The position numbers and the translations under genes were made by a program. Below the pieces are notes generated by a model, which was given only the letters and a program-made list of their open reading frames with translations, was not told where the DNA came from and did not search any database. Positions 1 through 9,863 of a stretch of 64,000 nt of DNA are shown here, piece by piece. The stretch comes from Stentor coeruleus (Eukaryota > Ciliophora > Heterotrichea > Heterotrichida > Stentoridae): NCBI GenBank assembly GCA_001970955.1, contig MPUH01000153.1:29481-93480 (forward strand), written 5' to 3'. The stretch's first letter is position 1, and every line of letters begins with the position of its first letter.

Positions 1-2878
1 AATCTCCTGCCCAAGCCATAATAGCATAAAAGCTAAAACTTATACTTCTTAACTGGTCTAATATATTCCAAGTATTCCACCAGTAATCGCCAAAGTCTGT
101 AGCCACTTGGAGGATTTCATAGAAAACCAGAATAATATGAACAAAAATCATCAAAATAAGAAATGGCTTTGATTCAATAAAAATCACTATATGCAAACAC
201 AAAAGAACTAAATATAGTATATAAATAAACCCAAGAATATATTGCGCTGGTTTTATTTTTGTCCATTTACATTGTAGATATTCTTGGACAATAACACTTC
301 TAAAAATCTCTGAGTTTGAGCAATTCAGTAGGCTTTTTAAAAAACTTATACTGCCATATGTTCCTAAATCTATATCCATAGGGAATGTTGACTGACTAAA
401 AACTATTGGCCTTCCTGTATTAGCGAAGAATTCTTTTCCTATAACTTTCTCAGGGATTATTGAAAACTGTTCAGATAGATGCAATGAAGGTAATTTAGTT
501 TCAATTACACAAAATCTTGGCAAGTACATATCATGATTTTCTACTATCATATTGTCATAAAGTTTTGTTATATAATGATAATCTATAATATTTAGATTAG
601 TCAAACAACTTTGTAGTGGCACAAAAGCTCGAGGGTTTTTTGGTTTTCCAATTCTGTCTTGACTTTCAATTTTCATATACTTAATGCAAATATCGATACA
701 ATTTTTATATTCCATTCCGACACATATTGACAATGGGTTTTCTCCTTTTATTGATGTTATAAATGAAGCTTTGTTGTATTGGCTGAAAAGAGCTTTGTTA
801 AGGTCATCATATCTATTGCAATAAGCTAGTAAATGTGCAGGGCCAATCATATAAGGAAGAACAAGCCAATGATTATATTCCATGTCATAAGAAACTTTAA
901 TATTCTCTTTTTGAGAATCAAGAATAAACTGCATAAATCGATGTTTTGACCCATATTTTTTGCCAATAACTCTAATTCTAGTAGTATTAAGCGAGTTCTC
1001 TTCAATATAAATAGTATTACCTTCAGCTACAGCTATATATGACTCATCTGGACTTACAGCAATGCCATAGCCTTCATATAATGTATTAGTCTGAAATAAC
1101 AAAGATAGATTTTCTAATTGCCAATAGCTCACTCTATTTTTTTGCATAGCTATCATATATGAATGATCCTCAGAAAGGTAGATACCAAGGTTAGGCCCAG
1201 GTTCACTTGGGACTAGTATATATAGCATAACACCTTCTAATGTCCAAAGTATGACCATTCCATCTTCAGAACCTGAAGCTAAATACCCATTTTTACTTAT
1301 AACCATTTTAAGTACTGGGGTTTCATGACGTGACATTATAAGAACTCTATTTCCATTATCAGTATCCCATTTAGAAAGCGTGCAATCTTTTGAAGCTGTT
1401 ATCAAATATTTGTCATCAAACGAAAAATTCATACAAGTGACTATTTCTAAATGGCCCTTTAAATACCTTCTTCTTACTAAAGCTTCAAAGTCGCTTAAAA
1501 TAACACGACTATAAGTATCACTTATTGCAATCACAGCTTCTGAGCATGATAATTTTATACTTACAGGAACAAATGATAATTCACTTATATTCAATCTACC
1601 TATAATCAAATTCCATGTATATAAACTCATATTTGCTGAACTCAGTATAAGATTTTTTGAATCTGAAGTGAGGATTGCATCAGTCAATGGCCCTGGTATT
1701 TTAATACTTTCTTGTTGTTTATGAGTTTTGTAATCCCATATAATTATCATACCATCTTCCCCTACACTTAATAATTCATTAGTTCCAGATAAGAATATAA
1801 CTTTGATTATATTACTTATATGTCCACGATATCTAGCATTTGGGAAAAGCATCGGAACTTTCCATGACATCAAATTAGTAGTGTCTTGTATGTAATAAAC
1901 TGTTAAATGATTATGTGAAGCTTTAAGACTTAAAACTTCACTTTCTACCATGTTTAAAGTGTATGGTAAAGTTTCTAATCTTGTGTCCCAAATTTTGATT
2001 ATTTTATCTAGACTTGAGGATATTAAATATTTGTTGTTACGGACAAAGGCTAAACCGGTTATTCTGTCATTATGCCCACAAGACAAATACTTTAAGCTCA
2101 TAGGTTTTGATATCCCAAAAATCTTAAAAGTGTTATCTTCAAAAGCAACAGCCAAACATTCATCATTATCGCTAAATGCTATCTTTACAATTCTTAAACC
2201 TTCAGATTCAATTTCTTTTATAATAATTTCTGAGTATAGTTCCAAAATTATAATAGACCCATTTTCATTTGCTATAGCCATTAGACCTCCATCATCACTA
2301 ATTTCAATAGTATCAGTAACTTTATCAAGGTTTATATATTTAACAGCATAATTTTCAGTATAATATTCATCAAAATAACTTAGATGAATAATACCTATTG
2401 ATGTTTGTGAATTGCAAAAATAAGCACTATTAGTTCGATTGCTTGATTTTATTATGTTTGTACCATCGGGGAGTTGAGACTTGTATAGAAGTTTTAAAGA
2501 TGGGAATTCAAGAAAGAAGATTTCGAATTCAGCGTTTGTCATCACTAGTTGCTCGGATTTTAACACAAATATCAGATTGAGGATTTTGACTCCAGAGCAT
2601 ATTTCTTCGTCACGGAGAACTTTGCATAGTTCAATGTCAATATTTGCAACATTTCCGTGTTTGCCTCCAACAACTACATATTTCTCATCGTCTGACACGT
2701 CAAAGCACACTGGCTCAAATGCTGTATCATAAGATTTAGGTAGTTGATTTTCACAAAATTGATTAAGTTGACTAAGTGCTTCAACAAAATTTTTAGGGTC
2801 TTTAAACTTGTAGGAGTCCATGTTACTCATTGATAATGGGCCATAGCTATATCCAGCTTCAGTGCCATTTAACATCAT
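1..2878 (-). CDS. WD40-repeat protein fused to an ion-channel-like membrane region (partial, left edge)
   Basis: The reading frame is open from the ATG at 2878 to the window edge (959 codons, no stop, no intron needed), so the C-terminus is missing. The first roughly 600 residues hold WD40 blades ending in motifs such as IIKIWDTR, GMIIIWDY and GMVILWTL. A linker with ankyrin-like helices follows. The last 100 or so residues are hydrophobic segments leading to DYWWNTWNILDQLRS, which resembles the S2-S3 N-x-W-N-x-x-D signature of TRP/ion-transport domains. An upstream in-frame TGA supports the start. The likely role is a membrane cation channel with a large cytosolic propeller. The pore lies outside the window, so channel identity is inferred. 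It is divergent from the CBS gene at 4086. Confidence 0.8.
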   Translation of the reverse strand, partial: MMLNGTEAGYSYGPLSMSNMDSYKFKDPKNFVEALSQLNQFCENQLPKSYDTAFEPVCFDVSDDEKYVVVGGKHGNVANIDIELCKVLRDEEICSGVKILNLIFVLKSEQLVMTNAEFEIFFLEFPSLKLLYKSQLPDGTNIIKSSNRTNSAYFCNSQTSIGIIHLSYFDEYYTENYAVKYINLDKVTDTIEISDDGGLMAIANENGSIIILELYSEIIIKEIESEGLRIVKIAFSDNDECLAVAFEDNTFKIFGISKPMSLKYLSCGHNDRITGLAFVRNNKYLISSSLDKIIKIWDTRLETLPYTLNMVESEVLSLKASHNHLTVYYIQDTTNLMSWKVPMLFPNARYRGHISNIIKVIFLSGTNELLSVGEDGMIIIWDYKTHKQQESIKIPGPLTDAILTSDSKNLILSSANMSLYTWNLIIGRLNISELSFVPVSIKLSCSEAVIAISDTYSRVILSDFEALVRRRYLKGHLEIVTCMNFSFDDKYLITASKDCTLSKWDTDNGNRVLIMSRHETPVLKMVISKNGYLASGSEDGMVILWTLEGVMLYILVPSEPGPNLGIYLSEDHSYMIAMQKNRVSYWQLENLSLLFQTNTLYEGYGIAVSPDESYIAVAEGNTIYIEENSLNTTRIRVIGKKYGSKHRFMQFILDSQKENIKVSYDMEYNHWLVLPYMIGPAHLLAYCNRYDDLNKALFSQYNKASFITSIKGENPLSICVGMEYKNCIDICIKYMKIESQDRIGKPKNPRAFVPLQSCLTNLNIIDYHYITKLYDNMIVENHDMYLPRFCVIETKLPSLHLSEQFSIIPEKVIGKEFFANTGRPIVFSQSTFPMDIDLGTYGSISFLKSLLNCSNSEIFRSVIVQEYLQCKWTKIKPAQYILGFIYILYLVLLCLHIVIFIESKPFLILMIFVHIILVFYEILQVATDFGDYWWNTWNILDQLRSISFSFYAIMAWAGD

Positions 2879-4085
2879 AATATTACAAATTAATCATTAC
2901 TTTTTGGAAATGCTTTTAGATTTTAAGGCATTAATTAGATAAATAAAATATTGAAAATTATAGCTGGGCTTAATATACGTGATAATGAAATTAGATGCAA
3001 ATTTGAATTCTAAGATGTTTTAAATACTAGAAAAGCATTATTATTTAAGATAATAATTGTTTTCTATGAAGAAAAGTCTATGGTTTAAATAATTTGATTT
3101 GATGATTAGCTAAGGAAAAATAAATATTAGTAAAAGTTTGGTTATGAAATATACCTAAACCAAAAATCTAAATTTTTTGTGAACAATCACGATTGTCTAT
3201 CAAATTGCGTTTTAAAATTTTAAAATTCTGTTATCATGTAGATAGAAATCCAAATAAAAGTCAGAAACTCAATAAAAGCAATTTTATTGAGGATTTTTTC
3301 ATAGTTTTTAACTTAGTATAGAGTTTCTGATCTTCATGGTATTCTAAATTTAATAAATTTTTTTTGAACCCTAATGAATTTCATAAGCAATAATACTTGC
3401 TAGTTTAGATTCTTAAAGCATTTATTTAGGTAAATGTATTATATATAACAACTATTGATTTTTCATAATATTATAATAGAAAAATGCTATCATATAAGCT
3501 ATCTATAGAAATATGTATATAGATATTATTTTACCAGTTTTTTTATTCTAAAAAGATGTGTAAAGATGCAAATTATTACTTATTAAAATATTTAGATTCT
3601 AACTTTATTATTTAAAAAATAATTGTTTATATGATTTTGCACTTTATGGAAAACAAGGATAATTAATTGATTAGAAATTGTGCGATTTTGTAGTGGTAGT
3701 TAAAATACAGAGATAAAAGAGTAGAGCAATTTTTTTTAATAGAAAGTTTTTTAGTAATCGTTGGAAATCATAAAAAAAAAAATAATTATAAGAAAATCTA
3801 TGAAAGCGAAGACGTAAATTGTTTTTTCATCGAAAACAAGATCAGTTAATTTGAAAAACAAGTAAATATACAAAGGAGATATCAAAAATTATAATCATCT
3901 CAAACAATATATAATTTCACTTCTTTCCTATACTTCCTCAATACTAAAAAAATATTCTAAAGTTGTATACCCTATATACAATTTGCCTTAATTCTCTACC
4001 TTACCAATATGCCTTTAATCATTTTTTAATACATATTTTTATCCAATCTTATTAAATCATATTGTATTTTTTTCACCTTTTGTAA
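2879..4085. other. Divergent intergenic region
   Basis: This is 1.2 kb of AT-rich non-coding DNA between the starts of the minus-strand WD40/channel gene and the plus-strand CBS gene, so it should carry both promoters. I see no credible gene. It holds the inverted repeat at 3261-3330 and many A/T homopolymer runs. The last 200 nt before the CBS start are G-poor on the plus strand. Confidence 0.7.
3261..3330. repeat. Nested inverted repeats with two alternative hairpins
   Basis: TCAGAAACTC at 3261-3270 is the exact reverse complement of GAGTTTCTGA at 3321-3330. Inside it, CTCAATAAAA (3268-3277) pairs perfectly with TTTTATTGAG (3282-3291) around a GCAA loop. The CTC at 3268-3270 belongs to both stems, so the two pairings compete. 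Function is unknown. Confidence 0.6.
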
Positions 4086-5546
4086 ATGTCAGGTCGAAAT
4101 TATGACATGCGGCTTTCAGACACCCCCTGCAGATGGTCTTTAGGGGCATCGTCTCCAAGTCCTCACACTTTCGAACCTCATCTAGCAACTCCAAAAATAT
4201 GTTCAACTATTTTAGATGCTATAGGAAATACCCCTATAGTTCGTATAAATACTTTAACAAAAGAAGAAAATATCACATGTGAAATTTTAGCAAAATGCGA
4301 ATTCTTAAACCCAGGAGGGTCAATAAAAGACCGTGTAGCCAAGCGTATAATTTCTGATTATGAGAATTTAGGGTTATTAAAACCAGGTGGGACAATAATT
4401 GAACCAACATCAGGAAATACAGGTATAGGAATTTCAATGTGCAGCGCTGTTAAAGGGTATAAGGCTATTATAACACTCCCAGACAAAATGTCTAAAGAAA
4501 AATCTCAGACTATGGAAGCTTTAGGGGCAAAAGTTATAAGGTGTATAGACCCTCCTAAATTCCCAGACCCATGTAGTTATGTTGGTGTTGCAGAGAGATT
4601 AGAAACCGAAAACCCTGATTTTATTATGGGAGGACAGTATTATAATCCTTCAAATCCATTATCTCACTATGATCATACAGCAGAAGAAATCATAGAACAA
4701 CTTGATGGAAAACTAGACTATATTGTATTAGGAGCAGGTACTGGAGGTCATTTAAATGGTATATCCAGAAAACTTAAAGAAAAAATCCCTAATATAAAAG
4801 TTATAGCCGTTGAGCCACTTGGAAGTATTATCAGAGACCCTGATAATGCAACTATGGGAAAATGGAAAGCTGAAGGTATGGGTGCTTATGTGATACCCAG
4901 AGCTTGTGATGTTAGTCTAATTGATCAATGGTTTGTTGCAACAGATCAAGATTCATTTGACTATGCTAGAAAACTCATAAGAAAAGAAGGTTTATTAGTT
5001 GGAGGTACTTCAGGATCTTTATACTGGGCTGCAGTTCAAGTAGCTAAAACTTTATCATCAGATAAACGTATATTAGTTCTTCTTCCAGACAGTTCACATA
5101 ACTATTATTCAACTTTTCTTAATGACAACTGGATGATACAAAATGGATTTATGATAGAAAAACCAATACAAGGAACTGAAGGGAAAAAAGTTAGAGATTT
5201 AACATTAAGAAAATGTGTAACTTGTACATATGATCTAAATATTAGAGAGGTTTTTAGGATTATGAAAGATTGTAAACAGAGTGAAATACCTGTTATAGAA
5301 AATGGATATGTTGTTGGAGTTGTGTCGATGGGGGAAATACATAAGAAAATTGTGTTGGGGGCAATGGGGTTAGAGGATAAGGTTAAAAGGTGGATATTAA
5401 AAGTTCCTAGGATTTTAAGTTTGGACAGTAGTTTGGATTTGGTAAATTCTTGTATTGATGGGATTGGGTTTGCTGTTGTGTGTGATGAAGAGTTTGTAGG
5501 GTTGATATATCCAGAGAATATTCTTGAAGTAATTATAGGGCAGTGA
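4086..5546 (+). CDS. CBS: Cystathionine beta-synthase paralog 1, divergent
   Basis: 486 aa, a PLP enzyme of fold type II that condenses serine (or cysteine) with homocysteine in transsulfuration and can produce H2S. Cys15 and His27 lie in a C-R-W-x-L-G...S-P-H context matching the heme ligands of animal CBS (Cys52/His65 in human). The PLP lysine is K81 in GGSIKDR, followed by the SGNTGIG substrate loop and the GTGGH phosphate loop. The region from about residue 360 to the end is a CBS-pair (Bateman) module. It is less similar to the other two copies, with LLPDSSHNYYSTF where they read IIPDGLRNYMSKF. It ends in TGA. It lies in tandem with paralog 2. A cysteine-synthase-like role cannot be excluded. 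Confidence 0.93.
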   Translation: MSGRNYDMRLSDTPCRWSLGASSPSPHTFEPHLATPKICSTILDAIGNTPIVRINTLTKEENITCEILAKCEFLNPGGSIKDRVAKRIISDYENLGLLKPGGTIIEPTSGNTGIGISMCSAVKGYKAIITLPDKMSKEKSQTMEALGAKVIRCIDPPKFPDPCSYVGVAERLETENPDFIMGGQYYNPSNPLSHYDHTAEEIIEQLDGKLDYIVLGAGTGGHLNGISRKLKEKIPNIKVIAVEPLGSIIRDPDNATMGKWKAEGMGAYVIPRACDVSLIDQWFVATDQDSFDYARKLIRKEGLLVGGTSGSLYWAAVQVAKTLSSDKRILVLLPDSSHNYYSTFLNDNWMIQNGFMIEKPIQGTEGKKVRDLTLRKCVTCTYDLNIREVFRIMKDCKQSEIPVIENGYVVGVVSMGEIHKKIVLGAMGLEDKVKRWILKVPRILSLDSSLDLVNSCIDGIGFAVVCDEEFVGLIYPENILEVIIGQ

Positions 5547-6484
5547 TTGAGTTAGGATTTATAGTTAAGTGGTTTAAGGTTTATGATTGAAAATATTCAT
5601 TTTTTAATCAATTTAGATTTCAAGAGATGTGGGATTTATGATTAGAAAAAGTATTTAGATTATTTTAAGAAGGTAATTAATGATGAAGGATATATATTTT
5701 ATTGTTAGGTATGAATAGAATGTAAGAGGATAAAGATTAGATTGTTTAAGCTGATTAATAATAAATTATTCATGAATTCATAAAATTATGTGTCCTTCAA
5801 GAATTTTTTAGTTGTAAGTTATTTGATTTCTATATAGTAGCTTAAGGGCAAAATGCTTATACTTATACATATCTAATTCTTATACTATCAAAGATATGAA
5901 TTGAAAAAAAGAAAAAAAATTGTTAGCTAGAAAATAGTTTATCATCATATTCATGCTTATATAGGGCAATTTTTACATATCTCTCTTAAAATAGCAACTT
6001 TTAGTATTTAAGTATTCAAATCTTACTCTTAAACTATAAATTTTTAAAGATTGATACTTGCATTCTTTTATCCTAAGCTATACAAACCTAAAGCATAAGG
6101 CCCTCAAAATACTTAAAAAGCAATCTAATTAAACTACTCCAATAATCCTATAAACTCTAACGATAAAAATCCTATCCCAGCTATTATTTATCGATTTTAC
6201 ATATATTCTCTCATCATAATCCTACCTAAATCCTTTTCCTTTTATCAATTTCAACTAAAAGCTATCAAGTCATAAATTCCCCACTATAAAATGTTTACTC
6301 ATTTACAAAACTATTTACATCAAACTAAAAATTTTCAGTATGTCTATGAATAAACTATAATCAAAAAATTTCCTTTAAGTGTAAGGTATAAATAATAAGG
6401 TAAAATTTTTTTCTGACATAGGAAAAAATGACATTTTATCCATGTAGCTGTAATTTTAACGATCCACAATTTTTCCTTAATAAA
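5547..6484. other. Intergenic region between tandem CBS genes
   Basis: 938 nt without a supportable gene. The first part, 3' of CBS paralog 1, is rich in G and T on the plus strand. From about 5960 to the next start the plus strand becomes C-rich and G-poor, the pattern seen upstream of other plus-strand genes here. An ATG at 6428 would extend paralog 2 by 19 residues, but that extension has no counterpart in the paralogs. Confidence 0.6.
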
Positions 6485-8023
6485 ATGGCTAGACGGAACT
6501 ACGATCAAAGATACTCTGAAACCCGCTGCAAGTGGGCTCTTGGTACAACTGATCCAAGTCCTCATACCAAGGAAACTCCAAAGCCGAACCCTAAAATATG
6601 TAATAACATCCTTGAAGCCATCGGAAATACACCTATAGTCAGAATCAATAACATCACTAAACAAGAAGGTATCCAATGTGAACTTTTAGTTAAATGCGAA
6701 TTCATGAATCCTGGAGGCTCAGTTAAAGATAGAATTGGCAGGAGAATTATTGAAGACCTAGAAACTAAAGGAAAAATTTCCCCAGGGATGACTTTAGTAG
6801 AACCAACCTCTGGGAATACCGGAATCGGGCTTGCAATGGCAGCAGTAGTCAAAGGATACAATCTTACAGTTTGTATGCCAGAAAAGATGAGCCAAGAAAA
6901 AAGTGATACCCTAAAAGCTATGGGAACAAAAATAATTAGAACCCCAACAGAAGCAGCATTTATGGATGAAAACAGTTACGTTGGTGTTGCTGAGCGTTTA
7001 GAAAGAGAAGATCCTAATTGTATAATGGCAGGTCAATATTTTAATTCATCAAATCCATTAGCTCACTACGATGTTACAGCAGAAGAAATTTATGACCAAG
7101 TTGATGGTCGATTAGACTATATAGTATTAGCAACAGGTACAGGTGGGCATTTGACAGGAGTATCAAGAAAACTTAAAGAAAAAATTCCAGGTTTGATCGT
7201 AGTGGGTGTAGATCCTTTTGGAAGTATAATAAACGATCCTGAAAATGCTAAAGAAGGTTCATACAAAGCTGAAGGTATGGGTAGTGGCATTCTTCCAAGA
7301 GCTTGTTATACAGGTGTAGTAGACAAATGGTATGTTTCATATGATAATGATACTTTTGATTATGCTAGAAAACTCATTAAGTATGAAGGATTATTAGTTG
7401 GAGGTAGTGCAGGAGCTGTATTTTGGGCTGCAGTACAAGTTGCTAAAGGATTACCAGCAGATAAACGTGTGTTGACAATAATCCCAGATGGTCTAAGAAA
7501 CTATATGAGCAAGTTTTTAAGTGATCGTTGGATGGTCCAAAATGGGTTTATGGAAGAAACTGATACCCCAGTTGTTAAAGGGAAAACTGTCAGAGATTTA
7601 GTTATTGAACCAGCCATAACTTGTGCATCTGATATTACTGTTAGACAATGTTTACAAATGCTTAAAGAAAATAAAGTATCAGAAATGCCGGCAATTGACA
7701 ATGGAGTAGTTGTTGGTGTTGCTTCTAGTGCAGCTATTAACAAAAGACTCATTGAAGGGTTTACTGTATTAGATGATAATGTCAAACCATCTTTAGTCAA
7801 AGTTACTAAATTTATGACTATGGATACAACTATAGCTTTTGTTAACACTTGGCTTGAGGATCTGAAATACGCAGTGGTCCAAGATGGGGAATTTATAGGA
7901 TTGATATACCCAACACATATAAGCAATTTATTAACAAGATCNAAATACGCAGTGGTCCAAGATGGGGAATTTATAGGATTGATATACCCAACACATATAA
8001 GCAATTTATTAACAAGATCCTAA
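6485..8023 (+). CDS. CBS: Cystathionine beta-synthase paralog 2
   Basis: I place the start at 6485 (M-A-R-R-N-Y-D) because all three paralogs begin with this motif; the in-frame ATG at 6428 adds an unmatched tail. The same heme motif (C15, H27), PLP lysine K81 in GGSVKDR, SGNTGIG and GTGGH loops and C-terminal Bateman module are present. The raw frame contains an N at 7942 with a perfect 77-nt duplication either side of it, which adds 26 residues. Removing the artefact gives 486 aa, the same length as the other two copies. It is closest to the copy at 45367-46827. Role: transsulfuration and H2S production. Confidence 0.93.
   Translation: MARRNYDQRYSETRCKWALGTTDPSPHTKETPKPNPKICNNILEAIGNTPIVRINNITKQEGIQCELLVKCEFMNPGGSVKDRIGRRIIEDLETKGKISPGMTLVEPTSGNTGIGLAMAAVVKGYNLTVCMPEKMSQEKSDTLKAMGTKIIRTPTEAAFMDENSYVGVAERLEREDPNCIMAGQYFNSSNPLAHYDVTAEEIYDQVDGRLDYIVLATGTGGHLTGVSRKLKEKIPGLIVVGVDPFGSIINDPENAKEGSYKAEGMGSGILPRACYTGVVDKWYVSYDNDTFDYARKLIKYEGLLVGGSAGAVFWAAVQVAKGLPADKRVLTIIPDGLRNYMSKFLSDRWMVQNGFMEETDTPVVKGKTVRDLVIEPAITCASDITVRQCLQMLKENKVSEMPAIDNGVVVGVASSAAINKRLIEGFTVLDDNVKPSLVKVTKFMTMDTTIAFVNTWLEDLKYAVVQDGEFIGLIYPTHISNLLTRXKYAVVQDGEFIGLIYPTHISNLLTRS
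7865..8019. repeat. Assembly artefact: 77-nt perfect duplication around a single N
   Basis: Positions 7865-7941 and 7943-8019 are identical and separated by one N at 7942. This is the pattern of two contig ends that overlap but were joined as a gap. It duplicates the last 26 codons of CBS paralog 2. Confidence 0.9.
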
Positions 8024-8081
8024 TTTTAGATTAATAGTTTTCAATATATGTGTAATTTGTCATAAGTCAATTATTATAAAT

Positions 8082-9131
8082 TTATAGTATTTTGCCCATA
8101 TGCCATTCACCTTGTTTAACCCCACCGTGTTTAGCTGAAAACACTCCCCAACCTTCTTGTTTACCATTTTTCCACATACCTTTATATGATTTCCCATTAG
8201 GCCAAAAATACTCTCCGTATCCTTCTTTTTTATCATCTATATATTCCCCTCGATATACTCTACCATCAGGCCATTCAAAAACCCCCTCACCTTCCATTTT
8301 GTTGTTTTTCCATGAACCTTCGAATTTTTTTCCATCTTTCCATATATAAAGACCCTGACCTTCAATACGGTTTTCGTTAAAGTCCCCTTTATATACAGAC
8401 CCATCACTCCAGTAAAATTTCCCTTTACCATGCTTTTGCCCGGTCTTATAACTTCCTATATACTTTGCCCCATCAGGCCAGATTTCAACCCCTTCACCTT
8501 CTTGCTGATCATTGTTCCATCCACCTTCATATACAGCCCCATTGTAGTGAGTGTATTTCCCTTGACCCTGCGCTTTATCATTTTTCCATTCACCCTCATA
8601 AACATCTCCATCAGCATGAATCAACCTACCCAGACCATTTGCCCGATCATTTTTCCAATATCCTACATACCTTGATCCATCACCCCAAAGAAACACCCCC
8701 CGACCATTTTTCCGCCCATCCTGATCTTTTTGTCCTATATAAATACATTTGTTAGGTAGGATCTCAGGTTCATTTAATATGCTTCCACATCCATCCTGAG
8801 GTAAAAATTTGTAGGCCCCAAGACGTTTTTCTGTAGTTTTGACCTCATCATTCATTGATACTATAATCCCTTGATCTTTTAAAGATAGAATAACTTTTTC
8901 AACTGAGATTTCTTCTGGATTCCTAGGTGTTGGAACATCTTCAAGGGTTAATTGTGAGTATGTTGTATGTGTATTTTGATTTGATACTTGAACATCTGGG
9001 CTTTGGCATGTTTCTCTTACTTGACCTGGCTCTTCATTAAGCCGGGGTTTTTCTTCAACTGAAATAATCTCGTTTTTATCTAAGGTTATTAAGCCTTCAG
9101 ATGACCCTATGCATGAACATTGGCTTCCCAT
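8082..9131 (-). CDS. MORN-repeat protein with N-terminal acylation motif
   Basis: 349 aa. The N-terminus M-G-S-Q-C-S-C fits N-myristoylation at Gly2 with palmitoylation at nearby cysteines, so the protein is probably membrane-anchored. After a low-complexity region of about 125 residues come eight or so MORN repeats of 23 residues (for example YEGEWKNDKAQGQGKY and YIGSYKTGQKHGKGKF). MORN proteins act as membrane or cortex scaffolds, often in ciliate and apicomplexan cortical structures. No catalytic domain is visible. It is convergent with CBS paralog 2, with stops about 58 nt apart. Confidence 0.9.
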   Translation of the reverse strand: MGSQCSCIGSSEGLITLDKNEIISVEEKPRLNEEPGQVRETCQSPDVQVSNQNTHTTYSQLTLEDVPTPRNPEEISVEKVILSLKDQGIIVSMNDEVKTTEKRLGAYKFLPQDGCGSILNEPEILPNKCIYIGQKDQDGRKNGRGVFLWGDGSRYVGYWKNDRANGLGRLIHADGDVYEGEWKNDKAQGQGKYTHYNGAVYEGGWNNDQQEGEGVEIWPDGAKYIGSYKTGQKHGKGKFYWSDGSVYKGDFNENRIEGQGLYIWKDGKKFEGSWKNNKMEGEGVFEWPDGRVYRGEYIDDKKEGYGEYFWPNGKSYKGMWKNGKQEGWGVFSAKHGGVKQGEWHMGKIL

Positions 9132-9863
9132 TTAAAATTTTCTTATTATAAGTATATTCTTATTTTATTTGTGTTACACCATTTTTTATAGTAAGGGTTT
9201 TGGCAGTTCTTATTAGGGCTGATAATAGAAAATCGATGTTTTTAGAAAAAGTTATAAATATTTTGGAGTGTAAATAGGTATAAATTACAATATATAATAT
9301 GCAAAAAATATATAGTAAAAGAGAATGTTTGCTTAGTAGTAACTATTGATAACTATGATAAGATTTTTGATTATTTTAAAAGCATTTTATATTTAGTATT
9401 TGCAATATTATAGAAACAGAATTGATTTTAGTGGTTATATTAAGATATAGAATTTTATTTTAGGACTAAAGCTCAGTTTTTATATTTGATTAAATCGTAA
9501 TTTGCCTGTAAACTATCATCAGATTTGCCCAATAACAGGACCAATTAGCAAGGTCTATACAATTTTACAATCGGAATTTATTTTTAAAAAATTAATAATA
9601 AATTAATAATACTTAACTAACTATTAGCATAGCGAAACATATCCGAGTATCTTTCATGCATGTTTCTTTTCAATATTACATTTATAAATTTTACTTGATA
9701 TTACACCAATAGATAGTAACAGCACTTTTCTTATTTGAGAAATATTAACAAACTGATACCTAAAAATTCCATCACTAATAGGAATTTTTTGTTATTTTGC
9801 TAAAAGCTGATTGATTTCATAGTATAAAGTTAGAAGTCTAATGAAAAAGAATTTATTCTAATT
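9132..9863. other. Intergenic region
   Basis: 732 nt between the start of the MORN gene and the stop of the K+-channel gene, both on the minus strand. It is AT-rich with no open frame of interest and no recognisable RNA gene. It should contain the MORN promoter. Confidence 0.6.

Noticed and set aside
1950-2732. Plus-strand frames over the WD40/channel gene
   Set aside because: The minus strand has one continuous frame with WD40 motifs through this region, so the plus-strand frames are shadows.
2879-4085. tRNA or other structured RNA gene in the long intergenic regions
   Set aside because: No T-loop GTTCRANNC or box-like blocks were recognised by eye in any spacer; a covariance-model scan would be needed to exclude them.
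6428-6484. Upstream ATG extending CBS paralog 2 by 19 residues
   Set aside because: Both other paralogs start at the M-x-R-R/G-R-N-Y-D motif, and the extension has no similarity to a targeting peptide or to the paralogs.
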